A DNA stretch of 64,000 nucleotides from Oleisolibacter albus (GCF_003336875.1 NZ_QGNJ01000016.1:1-64000), one strand, 5' to 3'. Positions 1 to 11,242 are shown, numbered from the stretch's first letter. Notes: a model not told the origin generated them from the letters alone. Translations and numbers: made by a program.

Positions 1-64
1 TCTCTCCGGCCTCAACCCGCGCCAACGCAGCCAACTTCTCCTCTAAACTACGTCGCTTGCCCAT
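1..64 (-). CDS. IS transposase subunit A, N-terminal fragment
   Basis: On the minus strand an ATG at 64-62 follows an AGGAG ribosome-binding site at about 8 bases. It opens a frame beginning MGKRRS and continuing with a charged helix (EEKLAALARVEAGE) to the window edge. A basic start followed by a helical DNA-binding segment is typical of the small OrfA protein of IS3-like elements, which binds the element ends. Only 21 residues are visible, so another helix-turn-helix protein is possible. Confidence 0.4.
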   Translation of the reverse strand, partial: MGKRRSLEEKLAALARVEAGE

Positions 65-127
65 CAGCCCTCTCCTCTCAAGAGAACTGTAGCTTTTCCA
101 GATGTCCCAGTTTAGGGGGGCAGTCCA
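1..127 (-). mobile_element. End of a probable IS3-family insertion sequence (partial)
   Basis: Read on the minus strand, the element would begin at 127 with TGGACTGCCCCCC, a TG-starting end of the kind IS3-family elements carry. About 60 bases further in, a transposase-like reading frame begins. The rest lies outside the window. The family is inferred from the end sequence and the first 21 residues only, and no target duplication can be checked because the other end is missing. Confidence 0.5.
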
Positions 128-603
128 AAGACGACAAAGGCGACCTTAAGGCGACATCCGGCATCCCGCATGTCGCCTGCCATGATCTTGATATTTATAG
201 GACTTAAAACCTTAAGGTGACAAAGGCGACGTCAACCGCATCCGCGCGGCACCTGTCGCGTTAAGGCGCCATTCTGGTCTGTTTTACCCTGTCCAAGAAC
301 CGTCTCCCGATAAGGGGGACGGCTCAGGGAAGCATGAATTAGGATTATTGTCCATTGCGGGCGCTGACTGACGTCTGCCGGGACGGGCGGAGCGGCACGG
401 GGTGACCGGCGGCGGGATCGGTCCGCCCCCGAGCAGGCCTTGCCAAAGGGGCGGGCGCGATGCCATCTCTGGGCCAAGGATCCTGGGGCAGGCCGCCGGA
501 GGGGACCGCCGGGGCCGACAGGGACCGGCGGTGATCCGCCCCCCGCCATGCCCCCACCTCCGGCCATCCCACTCGCCCCCCCCAGTCAGGAAGGAACACC
601 GCC
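128..603. other. Intergenic stretch with repeated short modules; no convincing gene
   Basis: The first 150 bases are AT-richer than the rest of the window. They carry a 12-bp direct repeat GACAAAGGCGAC at 133-144 and 219-230, and the palindrome CCTTAAGG at 144-151 and 210-217. A TTAAGGCG variant recurs near 261. Open frames here on both strands have no family resemblance and poor codon use. The right part is the leader of the DUF1244 gene. Confidence 0.6.
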
Positions 604-903
<300 letters not shown>

Positions 904-1047
904 CCCCGCCCCGGTCAGCGGGGCGGCTCCCCCTGCCGGAAGGGCATTCTCCGTCGGGCAGGGTCCCACGCCGGTCACTTGCGTGGCGGGAGCGGTCTGG
1001 GTATGGTCCCGGCCTTTCCCGCGACCATCATCCCAAAGAGGCACCCC

Positions 1048-1311
1048 ATGTCTGATGCGGCGCAGACGAACGACGTCGGCGGCATTGCAGCGGAACGGCT
1101 CCGTTCCTTCATCGAGCGCATCGAGCGCCTGGAGGAGGAGAAGAAGGGCATCCAGGACGACATCAAGGACATCTTCGCCGAGGCCAAGGGCACCGGCTTC
1201 GACGTCAAGATCATCCGCCAGATCATCCGCCTGCGGAAAATGGAGAAGGATGACCGGCAGGAGCAGGATGCGCTGCTGGAACTGTACAAGGCCGCACTCG
1301 GCATGGAGTGA
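1048..1311 (+). CDS. gapR: GapR-type nucleoid protein (DUF2312)
   Basis: This 87-residue protein matches GapR, the alphaproteobacterial nucleoid-associated protein that encircles overtwisted DNA ahead of replication and transcription and stimulates type II topoisomerases. Visible hallmarks are the long N-terminal coiled coil (residues about 10-45, rich in E, K and R), the [20 protein letters not shown] segment that in GapR contacts DNA, and the short C-terminal helices. The start chosen is the ATG at 1048. An upstream in-frame ATG would add a non-conserved 23-residue tail. The length is normal for the family. Confidence 0.9.
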   Translation: MSDAAQTNDVGGIAAERLRSFIERIERLEEEKKGIQDDIKDIFAEAKGTGFDVKIIRQIIRLRKMEKDDRQEQDALLELYKAALGME

Positions 1312-1601
1312 TGCGGACCGACGGTGCGGCCGCCCGTGCGATGGCGGCCGCACCGCACCCCCGGTAGGGCCTCCACACGGAATGCGCTCAATCAGGGGGC
1401 CTGTCAGGCCCGCCCGCCTCCCGGCGGGATGGCGGCGCCGTGAAAAAATACGACCTTTGCGCGCAGGTGCGCCGCAGCGCCCCCTTGCCACCAAAGGCTG
1501 GCCCGATATAGGACAGGGGGAGAGTACGGACCGCAGGGTCCGCGCCCGTCGCCGGACGGGACCCGCCGCCGGCCCTTGCCGGCCCTTGCCGCCGGAGCAC
1601 C

Positions 1602-3056
1602 ATGTCCTTTCTGGACGTCCGTCCCATCTTCTATGTCATCGGCAGTCTGCTGGTCGTGCTGGCGGCAGCCATGCTGGCGCCGATGCTGGTCGATCTGGCG
1701 GCCGGCCAGCGTGACTGGCAGGTCTTCGCCGTGTCGGCAGCGCTGTCGCTGTTCTTCGGCGTGCTGCTGATGCTGACCAACCGCACCTCCGGCATCAGCC
1801 TTAATCTGCGGCAGACCTTCGTGCTGACCACCTTCGCCTGGATCGTGGTCTGCCTGTTCTCGTCGCTGCCCTTCATGCTGTCCGAGCGCAAGCTGGGGTT
1901 CGCCGATGGCTTTTTCGAGGCCATGTCGGGCCTGACCACGACGGGGGCCAGCGTGTTCTCATCGGTGGTGGACCTGCCGCCGGGCCTGCTGCTGTGGCGG
2001 GCCCTGCTGGTCTGGCTGGGCGGCATCGGCATTGTCGGCATGGGCATCGTCATCCTGCCGTTCCTGCGGGTCGGCGGCATGCAGCTGTTCCGGTCGGAAT
2101 CCTCGGACAAGTCGGACAAGGTGGTCCCCCGCGCCGCCGATCTGGCGCTGGGATTCGGCTGGGTCTATCTGGCCCTCACCATCTTCTGCACCATCGGCTT
2201 CACGCTGGCCGGCATGTCCCTGTTCGACGCCATCTGCCATGCCATGGCGGCACTGGGCACCGGCGGCTTCTCCACCCAGGACACATCGCTGGCCGCCTAT
2301 GACAGCGCCGCCGTGGACTGGGTGGCCATCCTGTTCATGTTCCTGGGATCGCTGCCCTTCGTGCGCTTCATCTCGCTGGTGCGCGGCGACGCCGCCGCCC
2401 TGTGGCGGGACAGCCAGGTGCGCAACTACACCCTGTTCTGCGTGGTGGTGTCGGTGGGGCTGGCCGTCTACGTCGCCGGCAGCGGCAGCATGGGACTGGG
2501 CACAGCCCTGCGGCACAGCTTCTTCAACTGCATCTCGCTGATCACCACGACCGGCTTCGCCTCCACCGACTATACGCTGTGGGGGCCGGGGCCGGTGGCC
2601 CTGTTCTTCATCCTGACCCTGGTGGGCGGCTGCACCGGCTCCACCTCGGGCGGCATCAAGATGTTCCGGTTCGAGATCCTGTGGCTGGCGCTGCGCACCC
2701 AGGTCCACCGGCTGTTCAGCCCGCACCGCATGCTGCCGCTGGCCTATAACGGCAAGCCGGTGGATGCCGATGTCATCATCTCGGTCATGGGCTTCACCTT
2801 CGTCTATCTGTTGTTGCTGCTGCTGATCGCGGTGGGGCTGGGCCTGACCGGGCTGGATCTCGTCACGGCCCTGTCCGGGTCCGCCGCCGCCCTGGGCAAT
2901 GTGGGGCCGGGTCTGGGCCACATCATCGGCCCCGTGGGCAACTACGCCCCCCTGCAGGACGAGGCCAAATGGCTGCTGTCCCTGGCCATGCTGCTGGGCC
3001 GGCTGGAACTGTTCACGGTGCTGGTGCTGTTGAGCCCCAATTTCTGGCGCAGCTGA
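1602..3056 (+). CDS. trkH: Trk-type potassium uptake membrane protein TrkH
   Basis: A 484-residue inner-membrane protein of the TrkH/KtrB family, the K+-translocating subunit that works with the cytoplasmic NAD-binding regulator TrkA. Four pore-loop repeats with selectivity-filter glycines are visible: TTTGAS near residue 112, ALGTGGFST near 218, TTTGFAST near 315 and LGNVGPG near 430. Hydrophobic M1-P-M2 units flank each. The LVGGCTGSTSGGIK segment after the third repeat is also conserved. The ATG at 1602 is preceded by GGAG about 9 bases upstream. trkA is not nearby. Length is normal. Confidence 0.93.
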   Translation: MSFLDVRPIFYVIGSLLVVLAAAMLAPMLVDLAAGQRDWQVFAVSAALSLFFGVLLMLTNRTSGISLNLRQTFVLTTFAWIVVCLFSSLPFMLSERKLGFADGFFEAMSGLTTTGASVFSSVVDLPPGLLLWRALLVWLGGIGIVGMGIVILPFLRVGGMQLFRSESSDKSDKVVPRAADLALGFGWVYLALTIFCTIGFTLAGMSLFDAICHAMAALGTGGFSTQDTSLAAYDSAAVDWVAILFMFLGSLPFVRFISLVRGDAAALWRDSQVRNYTLFCVVVSVGLAVYVAGSGSMGLGTALRHSFFNCISLITTTGFASTDYTLWGPGPVALFFILTLVGGCTGSTSGGIKMFRFEILWLALRTQVHRLFSPHRMLPLAYNGKPVDADVIISVMGFTFVYLLLLLLIAVGLGLTGLDLVTALSGSAAALGNVGPGLGHIIGPVGNYAPLQDEAKWLLSLAMLLGRLELFTVLVLLSPNFWRS

Positions 3057-3201
3057 TCCCCGGCGGGTCCGTCGCTCGCGCCTTTCCCCCCGTTTGATCC
3101 CGGCGACGCGCCGGCACAGGGCACCATCCCCCCTCGACGGCACCGGTGCGACCGACTACCTTCATCCCCGCATAAAACAAACATCCTGGGGAGGATGACC
3201 C

Positions 3202-5013
3202 ATGAGCCGCATGGACCCGCGCGAGATCGGATTCCTGCTGGATACGCTGCTGGACCTGGACGGGCTGCTGCAACGCCCGCGCTTCCGCCATCTGGACCGC
3301 GCCGCCATCGACCAGGTGCTGGAGACCGCCGCCACCCTGGCCGACGAGAAATTCGGCCCCCATTATCACGAGGCCGACCACCACGAACCCGAGCGCGGAC
3401 CCGACGGCACGGTGGTGCTGCTGCCGGCGGTGAAGGCGGCGGTGCAGGCCTTCGCCGAGGCCGGCTTCCTGGCCGCCCACCATGACGAGGAGCGGGGCGG
3501 CCTGCAGATGCCCTGGACCGTGGTGCAGGCAGCCTTCACCTTCTTCCAGACCGCCAACATCGCCACCGCCGCCTATCCGTTCCTGACCATCGGCGCCGCC
3601 AACCTCATCGCCGCCTTCGGCGACGAGGCGCAGAAGCAGCGTTTCCTGGCGCCGATGCTGACCGGGCGCTTCTTCGGCACCATGGCCCTGTCGGAGCCGC
3701 AGGCCGGGTCGAGCCTGGCCGACATCCGCACCATGGCCGTGCCCAACGACGATGGCAGCTACAGCATCACCGGCACCAAGCAGTGGATCAGCGCCGGCGA
3801 GCATGAGCTGGGCGAGAACATCGTCCATATGGTGCTGGCCAAGATCAAGGGCGCCCCGGCCGGGGTGAAGGGCATCAGCCTGTTCATCGTGCCCCGTTAC
3901 CGTGTGGCCGCGGATGGCAACCTGGTTCAGGACAATCGGGCCGGCGACAACGATGTGCGGCTGGTCAGCCTGCTGCACAAGATGGGCTATCGCGGCACCA
4001 CCAGCACAATCCTGGCCTTCGGCGAGCAGGGGCGCTGCCAGGGCTTCCTGGTCGGCCAGCCCCATCACGGGCTGGCCTACATGTTCCAGATGATGAACGA
4101 GGCCCGCATCGGCGTCGGCCTGGGGGCGGCGGCGCTGGGCTATGCCGGCTACCGCTATTCCGCCGACTATGCCCGCACCCGTCCGCAGGGGCGCCGGCCC
4201 GACGCCAAGGACCCGGCCAGCCCCATGGTCCCCATCATCGAGCACAGCGATGTGCGCCGCATGCTGCTGCAACAGAAGGCCGCCAGCGAAGGGGCTCTGG
4301 CCCTCTGTCTCCATTGCGCCCGGCTGGTGGATGAGCAGCACACCACCGACGACCCGGCGGCGCGGCGGCGGGCCGGGCTGCTGCTGGACGTGCTGACGCC
4401 CATCGCCAAATCCTGGCCGTCGGAGCACTGCCTGGAGGCCAACAAATGGGCCATCCAGATCCTGGGCGGCTATGGCTATACCCGCGATTATCCGGTGGAG
4501 CAGTATTACCGCGACAACCGGCTGAACCCCATCCATGAGGGCACCTACGGCATCCAGGCCGCCGACCTGTTGGGCCGCAAGGTGTTCCTGGAGAACGGGG
4601 CGGCCCTGGAGCTGCTGGGGCAGGAGATCGGCGCCACCATCGACGCGGCCATGCGGGACACCGCCCTGGCCGGAGCCGCCGCCGATCTGGCCGCGGCCCT
4701 GCGCCGGGTGGCGGAGACCACCGCCGTGCTGGGCCGGGAACGGGCCGCCGGCCGCATCGCCGAAAGCCTGGCCAACGCCACCGCCTATCTGGAACTGGTG
4801 GGGCACACGGTGCTGGCCTGGATCTGGCTGCGCCAGGCCCTGGCGGCGCGCGCGCTGCTGGCGGCCGGACGGGGCGAGCCGGACCACCTCAACGGCAAGC
4901 TGGCGGCCTGCCGCTACTTCTATGCCTGGGAACTGCCGAAGACGGAGGCGCAGGCCAGGCTGCTGCAAAGCCTGGACCTGACCACGCTGGAGACGCCGCC
5001 GCGCTGGCTGTGA
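3202..5013 (+). CDS. Acyl-CoA dehydrogenase, long DmdC-like type
   Basis: A 603-residue flavin-dependent acyl-CoA dehydrogenase, longer than the roughly 380-residue classical enzymes. It belongs to the subgroup with an extra C-terminal domain that includes 3-methylmercaptopropionyl-CoA dehydrogenase (DmdC). The ALSEPQAGSSLADIRT flavin/substrate segment, the TKQWISAGEH strand and the ILGGYGYTRDYPVEQYYRDNR block are clear. The likely catalytic glutamate is in HEGTYGIQ (about residue 446). Residues 480-603 form the helical C-terminal addition. The GGGGAGG site 7 bases before the ATG is strong. The substrate cannot be read from sequence: DMSP breakdown or ordinary beta-oxidation are both possible. 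Confidence 0.9.
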   Translation: MSRMDPREIGFLLDTLLDLDGLLQRPRFRHLDRAAIDQVLETAATLADEKFGPHYHEADHHEPERGPDGTVVLLPAVKAAVQAFAEAGFLAAHHDEERGGLQMPWTVVQAAFTFFQTANIATAAYPFLTIGAANLIAAFGDEAQKQRFLAPMLTGRFFGTMALSEPQAGSSLADIRTMAVPNDDGSYSITGTKQWISAGEHELGENIVHMVLAKIKGAPAGVKGISLFIVPRYRVAADGNLVQDNRAGDNDVRLVSLLHKMGYRGTTSTILAFGEQGRCQGFLVGQPHHGLAYMFQMMNEARIGVGLGAAALGYAGYRYSADYARTRPQGRRPDAKDPASPMVPIIEHSDVRRMLLQQKAASEGALALCLHCARLVDEQHTTDDPAARRRAGLLLDVLTPIAKSWPSEHCLEANKWAIQILGGYGYTRDYPVEQYYRDNRLNPIHEGTYGIQAADLLGRKVFLENGAALELLGQEIGATIDAAMRDTALAGAAADLAAALRRVAETTAVLGRERAAGRIAESLANATAYLELVGHTVLAWIWLRQALAARALLAAGRGEPDHLNGKLAACRYFYAWELPKTEAQARLLQSLDLTTLETPPRWL

Positions 5014-5128
5014 CGGCGGGTATGGCCGTATGCGGGCGGTCCGGCGCCCGCATACGCTGCATGCGCCTCTTATCCTGGGGGCCGGAAGTGGTAAGGTGCC
5101 GGCCTTCCCCCCTGCCGGAGTGCGCCCC

Positions 5129-6157
5129 GTGTCCGCCGACTTCCTGCTGAAGGACATCTGGTACTTCGCCCTGCCGTCCGCCCGACTGGCCCGCGGCGCC
5201 ATGCAGGCCAAGACCCTGTTGGGCGAGCCGGTGCTGTTCGGCCGCGGCGATGACGGCGCCGTGTTCGCGCTGCGCGACATCTGCCCCCATCGCGGCATCC
5301 CGCTGTCCTGCGGGCGTTTCGACGGGAAGGAGGTGGAGTGCTGCTATCACGGCTGGCGCTTCAATGCCGAAGGCACCTGCACCGAGATCCCCTCGCTGGT
5401 GCCGGGGCAGGCTTTCGACGTCTCCCGCATCAGGGTGCGGCGCTATCCCGTGCGCGAGGCCAGCGGCAACATCTGGATCTGGATGGGCGAAAGCGAGCCG
5501 GACCAGGAGCCGCCCGCCATCCCGGAGATGGAGGGGAAGGCGCCGAACCTGACGCTGGCCATGGAATTCCCCTGCTTCCTGGACCATGCCGTGGTCGGGC
5601 TGATGGACCCGGCCCACGGCCCCTTCGTGCATCAGAGCTGGTTCTGGCGCAGCCGCAAGAGCATCCATGAGAAGGCCAAGGCGTTCGGCCCCGCCCCCTT
5701 CGGCTTTGCCATGAAGCGGCACACGCCCAGCCGCAACAGCGGCGCCTACAAGATCCTGGGCGGCGCGCCGGAAACCGAGATCAGCTTCCGCCTGCCCGGC
5801 ATCCGCATCGAGCATATCCGCAACGGCCGGCACACCGTGGTCAACCTGACCACCGTGACCCCGCTGGACGCCACCCGCACCGAGGTCACCAACAGCCTTT
5901 ACTGGACCATGGGCTGGGCCGATCTGCTGAAACCCCTGTTCCGCCCTATCGCCAGACGCTTCCTGGGCCAGGACCGCGACGTGGTGGTGCAGCAGCAGCA
6001 GGGCCTGAAGCACAATCCCCCGCTGATGCTGATCAAGGACGCCGACACCATGGCCCGCTGGTACTACCAGCTGAAGAACGAGATGCAGCGCAGCCGGGAC
6101 GAGGGGCGGCCGTTCGAGAACCCGGTCAAGGACACGGTGCTGCGCTGGCGCAGCTGA
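5129..6157 (+). CDS. Rieske 2Fe-2S oxygenase, alpha subunit type
   Basis: A soluble Rieske non-heme iron oxygenase of about 342 residues. The Rieske centre is CPHRG (Cys and His near residues 52 and 54) plus CCYHGW (Cys near 71, His near 74). The mononuclear iron site is the D-P-A-H-x4-H segment near residue 160, in the PaO/VanA-like branch. The start chosen is GTG 5129, with GGAG 8 bases upstream. A longer frame from 5030 adds an unconserved leader. No ferredoxin or reductase gene is adjacent, so the electron partner and substrate are unknown. It follows the acyl-CoA dehydrogenase by 115 bases and could be read with it. Confidence 0.85.
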   Translation: MSADFLLKDIWYFALPSARLARGAMQAKTLLGEPVLFGRGDDGAVFALRDICPHRGIPLSCGRFDGKEVECCYHGWRFNAEGTCTEIPSLVPGQAFDVSRIRVRRYPVREASGNIWIWMGESEPDQEPPAIPEMEGKAPNLTLAMEFPCFLDHAVVGLMDPAHGPFVHQSWFWRSRKSIHEKAKAFGPAPFGFAMKRHTPSRNSGAYKILGGAPETEISFRLPGIRIEHIRNGRHTVVNLTTVTPLDATRTEVTNSLYWTMGWADLLKPLFRPIARRFLGQDRDVVVQQQQGLKHNPPLMLIKDADTMARWYYQLKNEMQRSRDEGRPFENPVKDTVLRWRS

Positions 6158-6283
6158 GGCCGGCCCGGCGGCCGGGCATCGGGACGGTGGAGATTTCCCG
6201 GCCGGCCGGGACCGCCCTTTGAAGCCCGGCCCGCGGCGCGCTATATCCAGGTCTCCCTTTCCGCTTGCGCACGGACGACCGCG

Positions 6284-8101
6284 ATGCCCGATATCCACGC
6301 CTCCCCCCAGTCCCCGGGCCAGCCCCTGGGCGACATGCCGAGCTGGGACCTGTCGGACCTGTATCCCGGCCCGGACAGCCCGGCGCTGACGGCCGATCTG
6401 ACGGCGGTGGAGCGGGAGGCGCGGGCCTTCGCCGTGGCCTATGAGGGCCGGCTGGCCAGCCTGTCCGGCAGCGAGCTGGCCGTTGCCGTCGCCGCCTATG
6501 AGCGGCTGGACGAGGTGCTGACCAAGATCATGAGCTATGCCGGCCTGCTCTATGCCGGCAATATGAGCGACCCCGCCAATGGCCGCTTTTACCAGGCCAT
6601 GAGCGAGAAGGTCACCGCCATCAGCGTGCATCTGCTGTTCTTCCAGCTGGAGATCAACCGGCTGGAGGATGCCGACCTGCTGGCCAAGCTGGGCGACCCG
6701 CGGCTGGTCCGCTATGCCGCCTGGCTGCGCGATGTGCGCGTGTTCCGGCCGCACCAGCTGTCGGACGAGGTGGAGAAGCTGCTGCATGAGAAATATGTGG
6801 CCGGCCGCGCCGCCTGGACCCGGCTGTTCGACGAGCATCTGGCCGGCCTGCGCTTCCCCGTGCGCGAGCGCGCGCTGACCAGCGCCGAGGCGCTGAACCT
6901 GCTGTCCGATCCGGACCGCAGCCTGCGCAAGGACGCGGCCCTGGCCCTGGGCAGCGTGCTGGGCGCCCAGGAGCGCCTGTTCGCCCACATCATGAACACG
7001 CTGGTCAAGGACAAGGAGATCGAGGACCGCTGGCGCCGCTATGCCCAGCCCTGGTCGTCGCGCAACCTGGGCAACCAGGTGGAGGACGAGGTGGTGGACG
7101 CCCTGTCCGCCGCCGTGCAGCGCGCCTATCCCCGCCTGTCCCACCGCTATTACGCGCTGAAGGCCCGCTGGTTCGGCCAGGACAAGCTGGAATACTGGGA
7201 CCGCAACGCCCCCCTGCCGGGCGATGACGACCGCATCATCCCCTGGCAGCGCGCCAAGGAGATGGTGCTGGCCGCCTATGGCCGCTTCAGCCCGGAAATG
7301 GCCAGCATCGGCCGCGAATTCTTCGAGCATCCCTGGATCGACGTGCCGCCGCGGGCCGGCAAGAACCCCGGCGCCTTCGCCCATCCGGTGGTGCCCAGCG
7401 CGCATCCCTATCTGCTGCTGAACTATATGGGCCGCACGCGCGATGTCATGACCCTGGCCCATGAGCTGGGCCACGGGGTCCACCAGTATCTCTGCCGCGC
7501 CCAGGGCCATCTGCAGTCGGCCACGCCGCTGACCCTGGCCGAGACGGCCAGCGTGTTCGGCGAGATGCTGACCTTCCGCAGCCTGCTGGCCGAAACCACC
7601 GAGCCGAAGGCGCGCAAGGCCCTGCTGGCCGGCAAGGTGGAGGACATGCTGAACACGGTGGTGCGCCAGATCGCCTTCTACGAGTTCGAGCGCCGTGTCC
7701 ATACCGAACGGCGCGCGGGCGAGCTGTCGCCCGAACGGCTGGGCGAGATCTGGCTGGCGGTGCAGACCGAGAGCCTGGGGCCGGCCTTCCACTTCGATGC
7801 GAGCTACCGGCCCTACTGGACCTATATCGGCCACTTCATCCACAGCCCCTTCTATGTCTATGCCTACGCCTTCGGGGACTGTCTGGTGAACAGCCTGTAC
7901 GCGGCCTATGAGGATGCCGCCGCCCGCGGCGAGGGCGCGGCCTTCGCGGCCACGTACATGGCCATGCTGGCCAAGGCCGGGACCCTGCACCACCGGGAGC
8001 TGCTGGCCCCCTTCGGCCTGAACCTCAAGGACCCCGCCTTCTGGGACCGGGGCCTGTCCATGCTGTCCGGCTTCATCGACGAGCTGGAGGCGCTGGGCTG
8101 A
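6284..8101 (+). CDS. pepF: M3-family oligoendopeptidase, PepF type
   Basis: A 605-residue cytoplasmic zinc metallopeptidase of family M3 that degrades short peptides. The zinc site HELGH is near residue 393 in the context TLAHELGHGVHQ, and the downstream helix with ETASVFGEML supplies the third ligand. The C-terminal FDASYRPYWTYIGHF block, which closes over the substrate, is intact. Length matches the PepF/pz-peptidase group. The gene is preceded by a 126-base gap and followed by a dispersed repeat and the ettA terminator, so it is probably monocistronic. Confidence 0.9.
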   Translation: MPDIHASPQSPGQPLGDMPSWDLSDLYPGPDSPALTADLTAVEREARAFAVAYEGRLASLSGSELAVAVAAYERLDEVLTKIMSYAGLLYAGNMSDPANGRFYQAMSEKVTAISVHLLFFQLEINRLEDADLLAKLGDPRLVRYAAWLRDVRVFRPHQLSDEVEKLLHEKYVAGRAAWTRLFDEHLAGLRFPVRERALTSAEALNLLSDPDRSLRKDAALALGSVLGAQERLFAHIMNTLVKDKEIEDRWRRYAQPWSSRNLGNQVEDEVVDALSAAVQRAYPRLSHRYYALKARWFGQDKLEYWDRNAPLPGDDDRIIPWQRAKEMVLAAYGRFSPEMASIGREFFEHPWIDVPPRAGKNPGAFAHPVVPSAHPYLLLNYMGRTRDVMTLAHELGHGVHQYLCRAQGHLQSATPLTLAETASVFGEMLTFRSLLAETTEPKARKALLAGKVEDMLNTVVRQIAFYEFERRVHTERRAGELSPERLGEIWLAVQTESLGPAFHFDASYRPYWTYIGHFIHSPFYVYAYAFGDCLVNSLYAAYEDAAARGEGAAFAATYMAMLAKAGTLHHRELLAPFGLNLKDPAFWDRGLSMLSGFIDELEALG

Positions 8102-8163
8102 AACGGCGGCGGGCAGGCCGCAGGAAGGGGGCCTAAAGGACGACGGCTCTCCTTCAGATCAGC

Positions 8164-8244
8164 GTCGTCCCCGCGCAGGCGGGGACCCAGGGGCGCGCAT
8201 CGTGCCTGTCCCCCTGGATCCTCCGCCTGCGCGGAGGATGACGC
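8164..8244. repeat. Dispersed palindromic intergenic element, copy 1
   Basis: Two hairpins face each other: GTCCCC...GGGGAC near 8167-8186 and ATCCTCCGC-CTGC-GCGGAGGAT at 8218-8239. They are flanked internally by ACCCAGGGG and CCCCTGGAT, so the whole unit is itself an inverted repeat. A related unit lies at about 15298-15380. Elements with this core are scattered between genes in many alphaproteobacteria. No protein is encoded. Confidence 0.75.
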
Positions 8245-8310
8245 GGGCGAAGACGGGAAAGGATGGCGTCGCGTCGAAGCGTGGCAGCGGCGGGGCAGGC
8301 CGCGGGCAGG

Positions 8311-8341
8311 AAAAAGGGCCGCTCCCCGGGGGGGCGGCCCT
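8311..8341 (-). terminator. Intrinsic terminator of ettA
   Basis: On the minus strand, 59 bases past the ettA stop, AGGGCCGC and GCGGCCCT form an 8-bp G/C stem around a 10-12-base loop. It is followed by a run of T. This is a typical Rho-independent terminator. Confidence 0.85.
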
Positions 8342-8399
8342 GTTCCATTCACGCCGGGATGGTGCTCCCGGCGGCATCCCGCCGGGAGCGCACGGCCGG

Positions 8400-10079
<1,680 letters not shown>

Positions 10080-10241
10080 CCCGCCGAATTCCCTGGATTG
10101 GTCGCCGGGAACCCGGTCCGCGGCTGGCCGCCGCCGGGTTCCACTGTCGCTCGATGTCGCAGATGGTCCCTCTCATACCCGATTTGCCCGTTCCGCCCAA
10201 CCCCCGATAAAGAGCGGTGGCCCAGACACCTGCCGATCCCG

Positions 10242-10730
10242 CTAACGCCGGTCGCGGAAGAAGGCGCGCAGCTGGTCGGCTGCCCGCCGCTCCTGCAGGC
10301 CGCCATAGACGTCGGGCGCGTGGTGGCAGGTGGGCTGCTGGAAGAAGCGCGGCCCGTGCTCGACCCCGCCGCCCTTGGGATCATAGGCGCCGAAATAGAC
10401 GCGCCGCAGCCGGGCGAAGCTGATGGCGGCGGCACAGAGGGCGCAGGGCTCCAGCGTCACATAGAGGTCCAGGCCCGGCAGGCGCGGTTCGCCCAGGGCG
10501 GCGCAGGCCTGGCGGATGGCCAGCACCTCGGCATGGGCCGTGGGATCGGCCAGCTCCTCCGTGCGGTTGCCGGCGGCGGCGATGATGCGGCCGTCGGCGG
10601 GATCGACGATGACAGCCCCCACCGGCACCTCGCCGCGGGCGGCGGCGGCGGCGGCCTCGGCGAAGGCGCGCTCCAGCGGGGGCATCGCAGACATGGCCAT
10701 CACGGACGGAAACGGATCGGGACTGGTCAT
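10242..10730 (-). CDS. tadA: tRNA adenosine(34) deaminase TadA
   Basis: A 162-residue zinc-dependent deaminase that converts A34 to inosine in the tRNA-Arg(ACG) anticodon. The zinc and catalytic residues are HAEV (His and Glu near residue 75) and PCALC (two cysteines near 105). The FGAYDPKGGGVEHG loop is typical of TadA. Possible starts are the ATGs at 10730, 10700, 10694 and 10685. The longest is given, but 10694 or 10685 would give the more usual N-terminus. Guanine deaminases share the fold, but the ARLRRVYFGAYDPKGGG context favours TadA. It is divergent from the dodecin gene, with 170 bases between starts. Confidence 0.88.
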   Translation of the reverse strand: MTSPDPFPSVMAMSAMPPLERAFAEAAAAAARGEVPVGAVIVDPADGRIIAAAGNRTEELADPTAHAEVLAIRQACAALGEPRLPGLDLYVTLEPCALCAAAISFARLRRVYFGAYDPKGGGVEHGPRFFQQPTCHHAPDVYGGLQERRAADQLRAFFRDRR

Positions 10731-10900
10731 GGTGCGCGGAGGCTGCGCCGGTCCCCCCATCGCGTCAAGCCCTGCCGCTTTCGCGCGGACCATGCCGGGC
10801 GACGCTTCATGCCATGGTTGGGTCCGCCCTGCCGCCGCCGCACCGGCCCGCCCATGGCCGGCCGCCGGCAGGACCCGCCCGGACCCCGTCGGAGCCGCCG

Positions 10901-11242
10901 ATGCCGCCCTTTCCCCAGCCCCCCGCCGGTGACCGCACGGAGGCAGGGAGCGACCGTCCCCCGGCCAATGACAGCCGTCCCCCGGCCGGCGACTACCGCA
11001 CGCTGGACCTGATGGCGACCTCGGCCAGCAGCCTGCCCGACGCCATCGAGGCGGCGCTGACCCGGGCCGCCGGCCTGGTCGGTCCGGTGGACTGGTTCGA
11101 GCTGCGCGACCTGCGCGGCACGGTGGAGGACGGCCATGTGGGCCGCTGGCAGGTGGGGGTGCGCATCGGCTACCGCGAGGCCCCCGCGCCGGCTCCGGCG
11201 GGGCGGAACCCGCCGCTGCCATGGCCTGTTGAGGGGGAGTGA
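10901..11242 (+). CDS. Dodecin-family flavin-binding protein with a Pro-rich N-terminal extension
   Basis: Residues about 45-100 match dodecin, the small dodecameric protein that stores or buffers flavins: SLPDAIEAALTRAA (helix), DWFELRDLRG and GHVGRWQVGVRIGYR. The tryptophan of DWFE and the glutamine of RWQV are the residues that stack on and hydrogen-bond the isoalloxazine ring in known dodecins. Dodecins are usually 65-75 residues. Here 113 are encoded because about 40 Pro/Asp/Arg-rich residues precede the domain. The start at 10901 has GGAG 6 bases upstream. An internal ATG before the domain (MATSAS) would give a normal-length protein. Confidence 0.82.
   Translation: MPPFPQPPAGDRTEAGSDRPPANDSRPPAGDYRTLDLMATSASSLPDAIEAALTRAAGLVGPVDWFELRDLRGTVEDGHVGRWQVGVRIGYREAPAPAPAGRNPPLPWPVEGE

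Noticed and set aside
232-567. Minus-strand open frame in the left intergenic region
   Set aside because: Gly/Pro-rich shadow-type composition, no start signal, crosses the repeat modules.
3013-5298. A 761-codon open frame on the minus strand
   Set aside because: It lies exactly antisense to the acyl-CoA dehydrogenase and its composition (Gly, Gln, His, Arg rich) is that of a high-GC shadow frame. The plus strand carries clear family motifs.
4889-7993. A 1034-codon open frame on the minus strand
   Set aside because: Antisense to the Rieske oxygenase and PepF genes; no domain is seen and composition is a shadow pattern.
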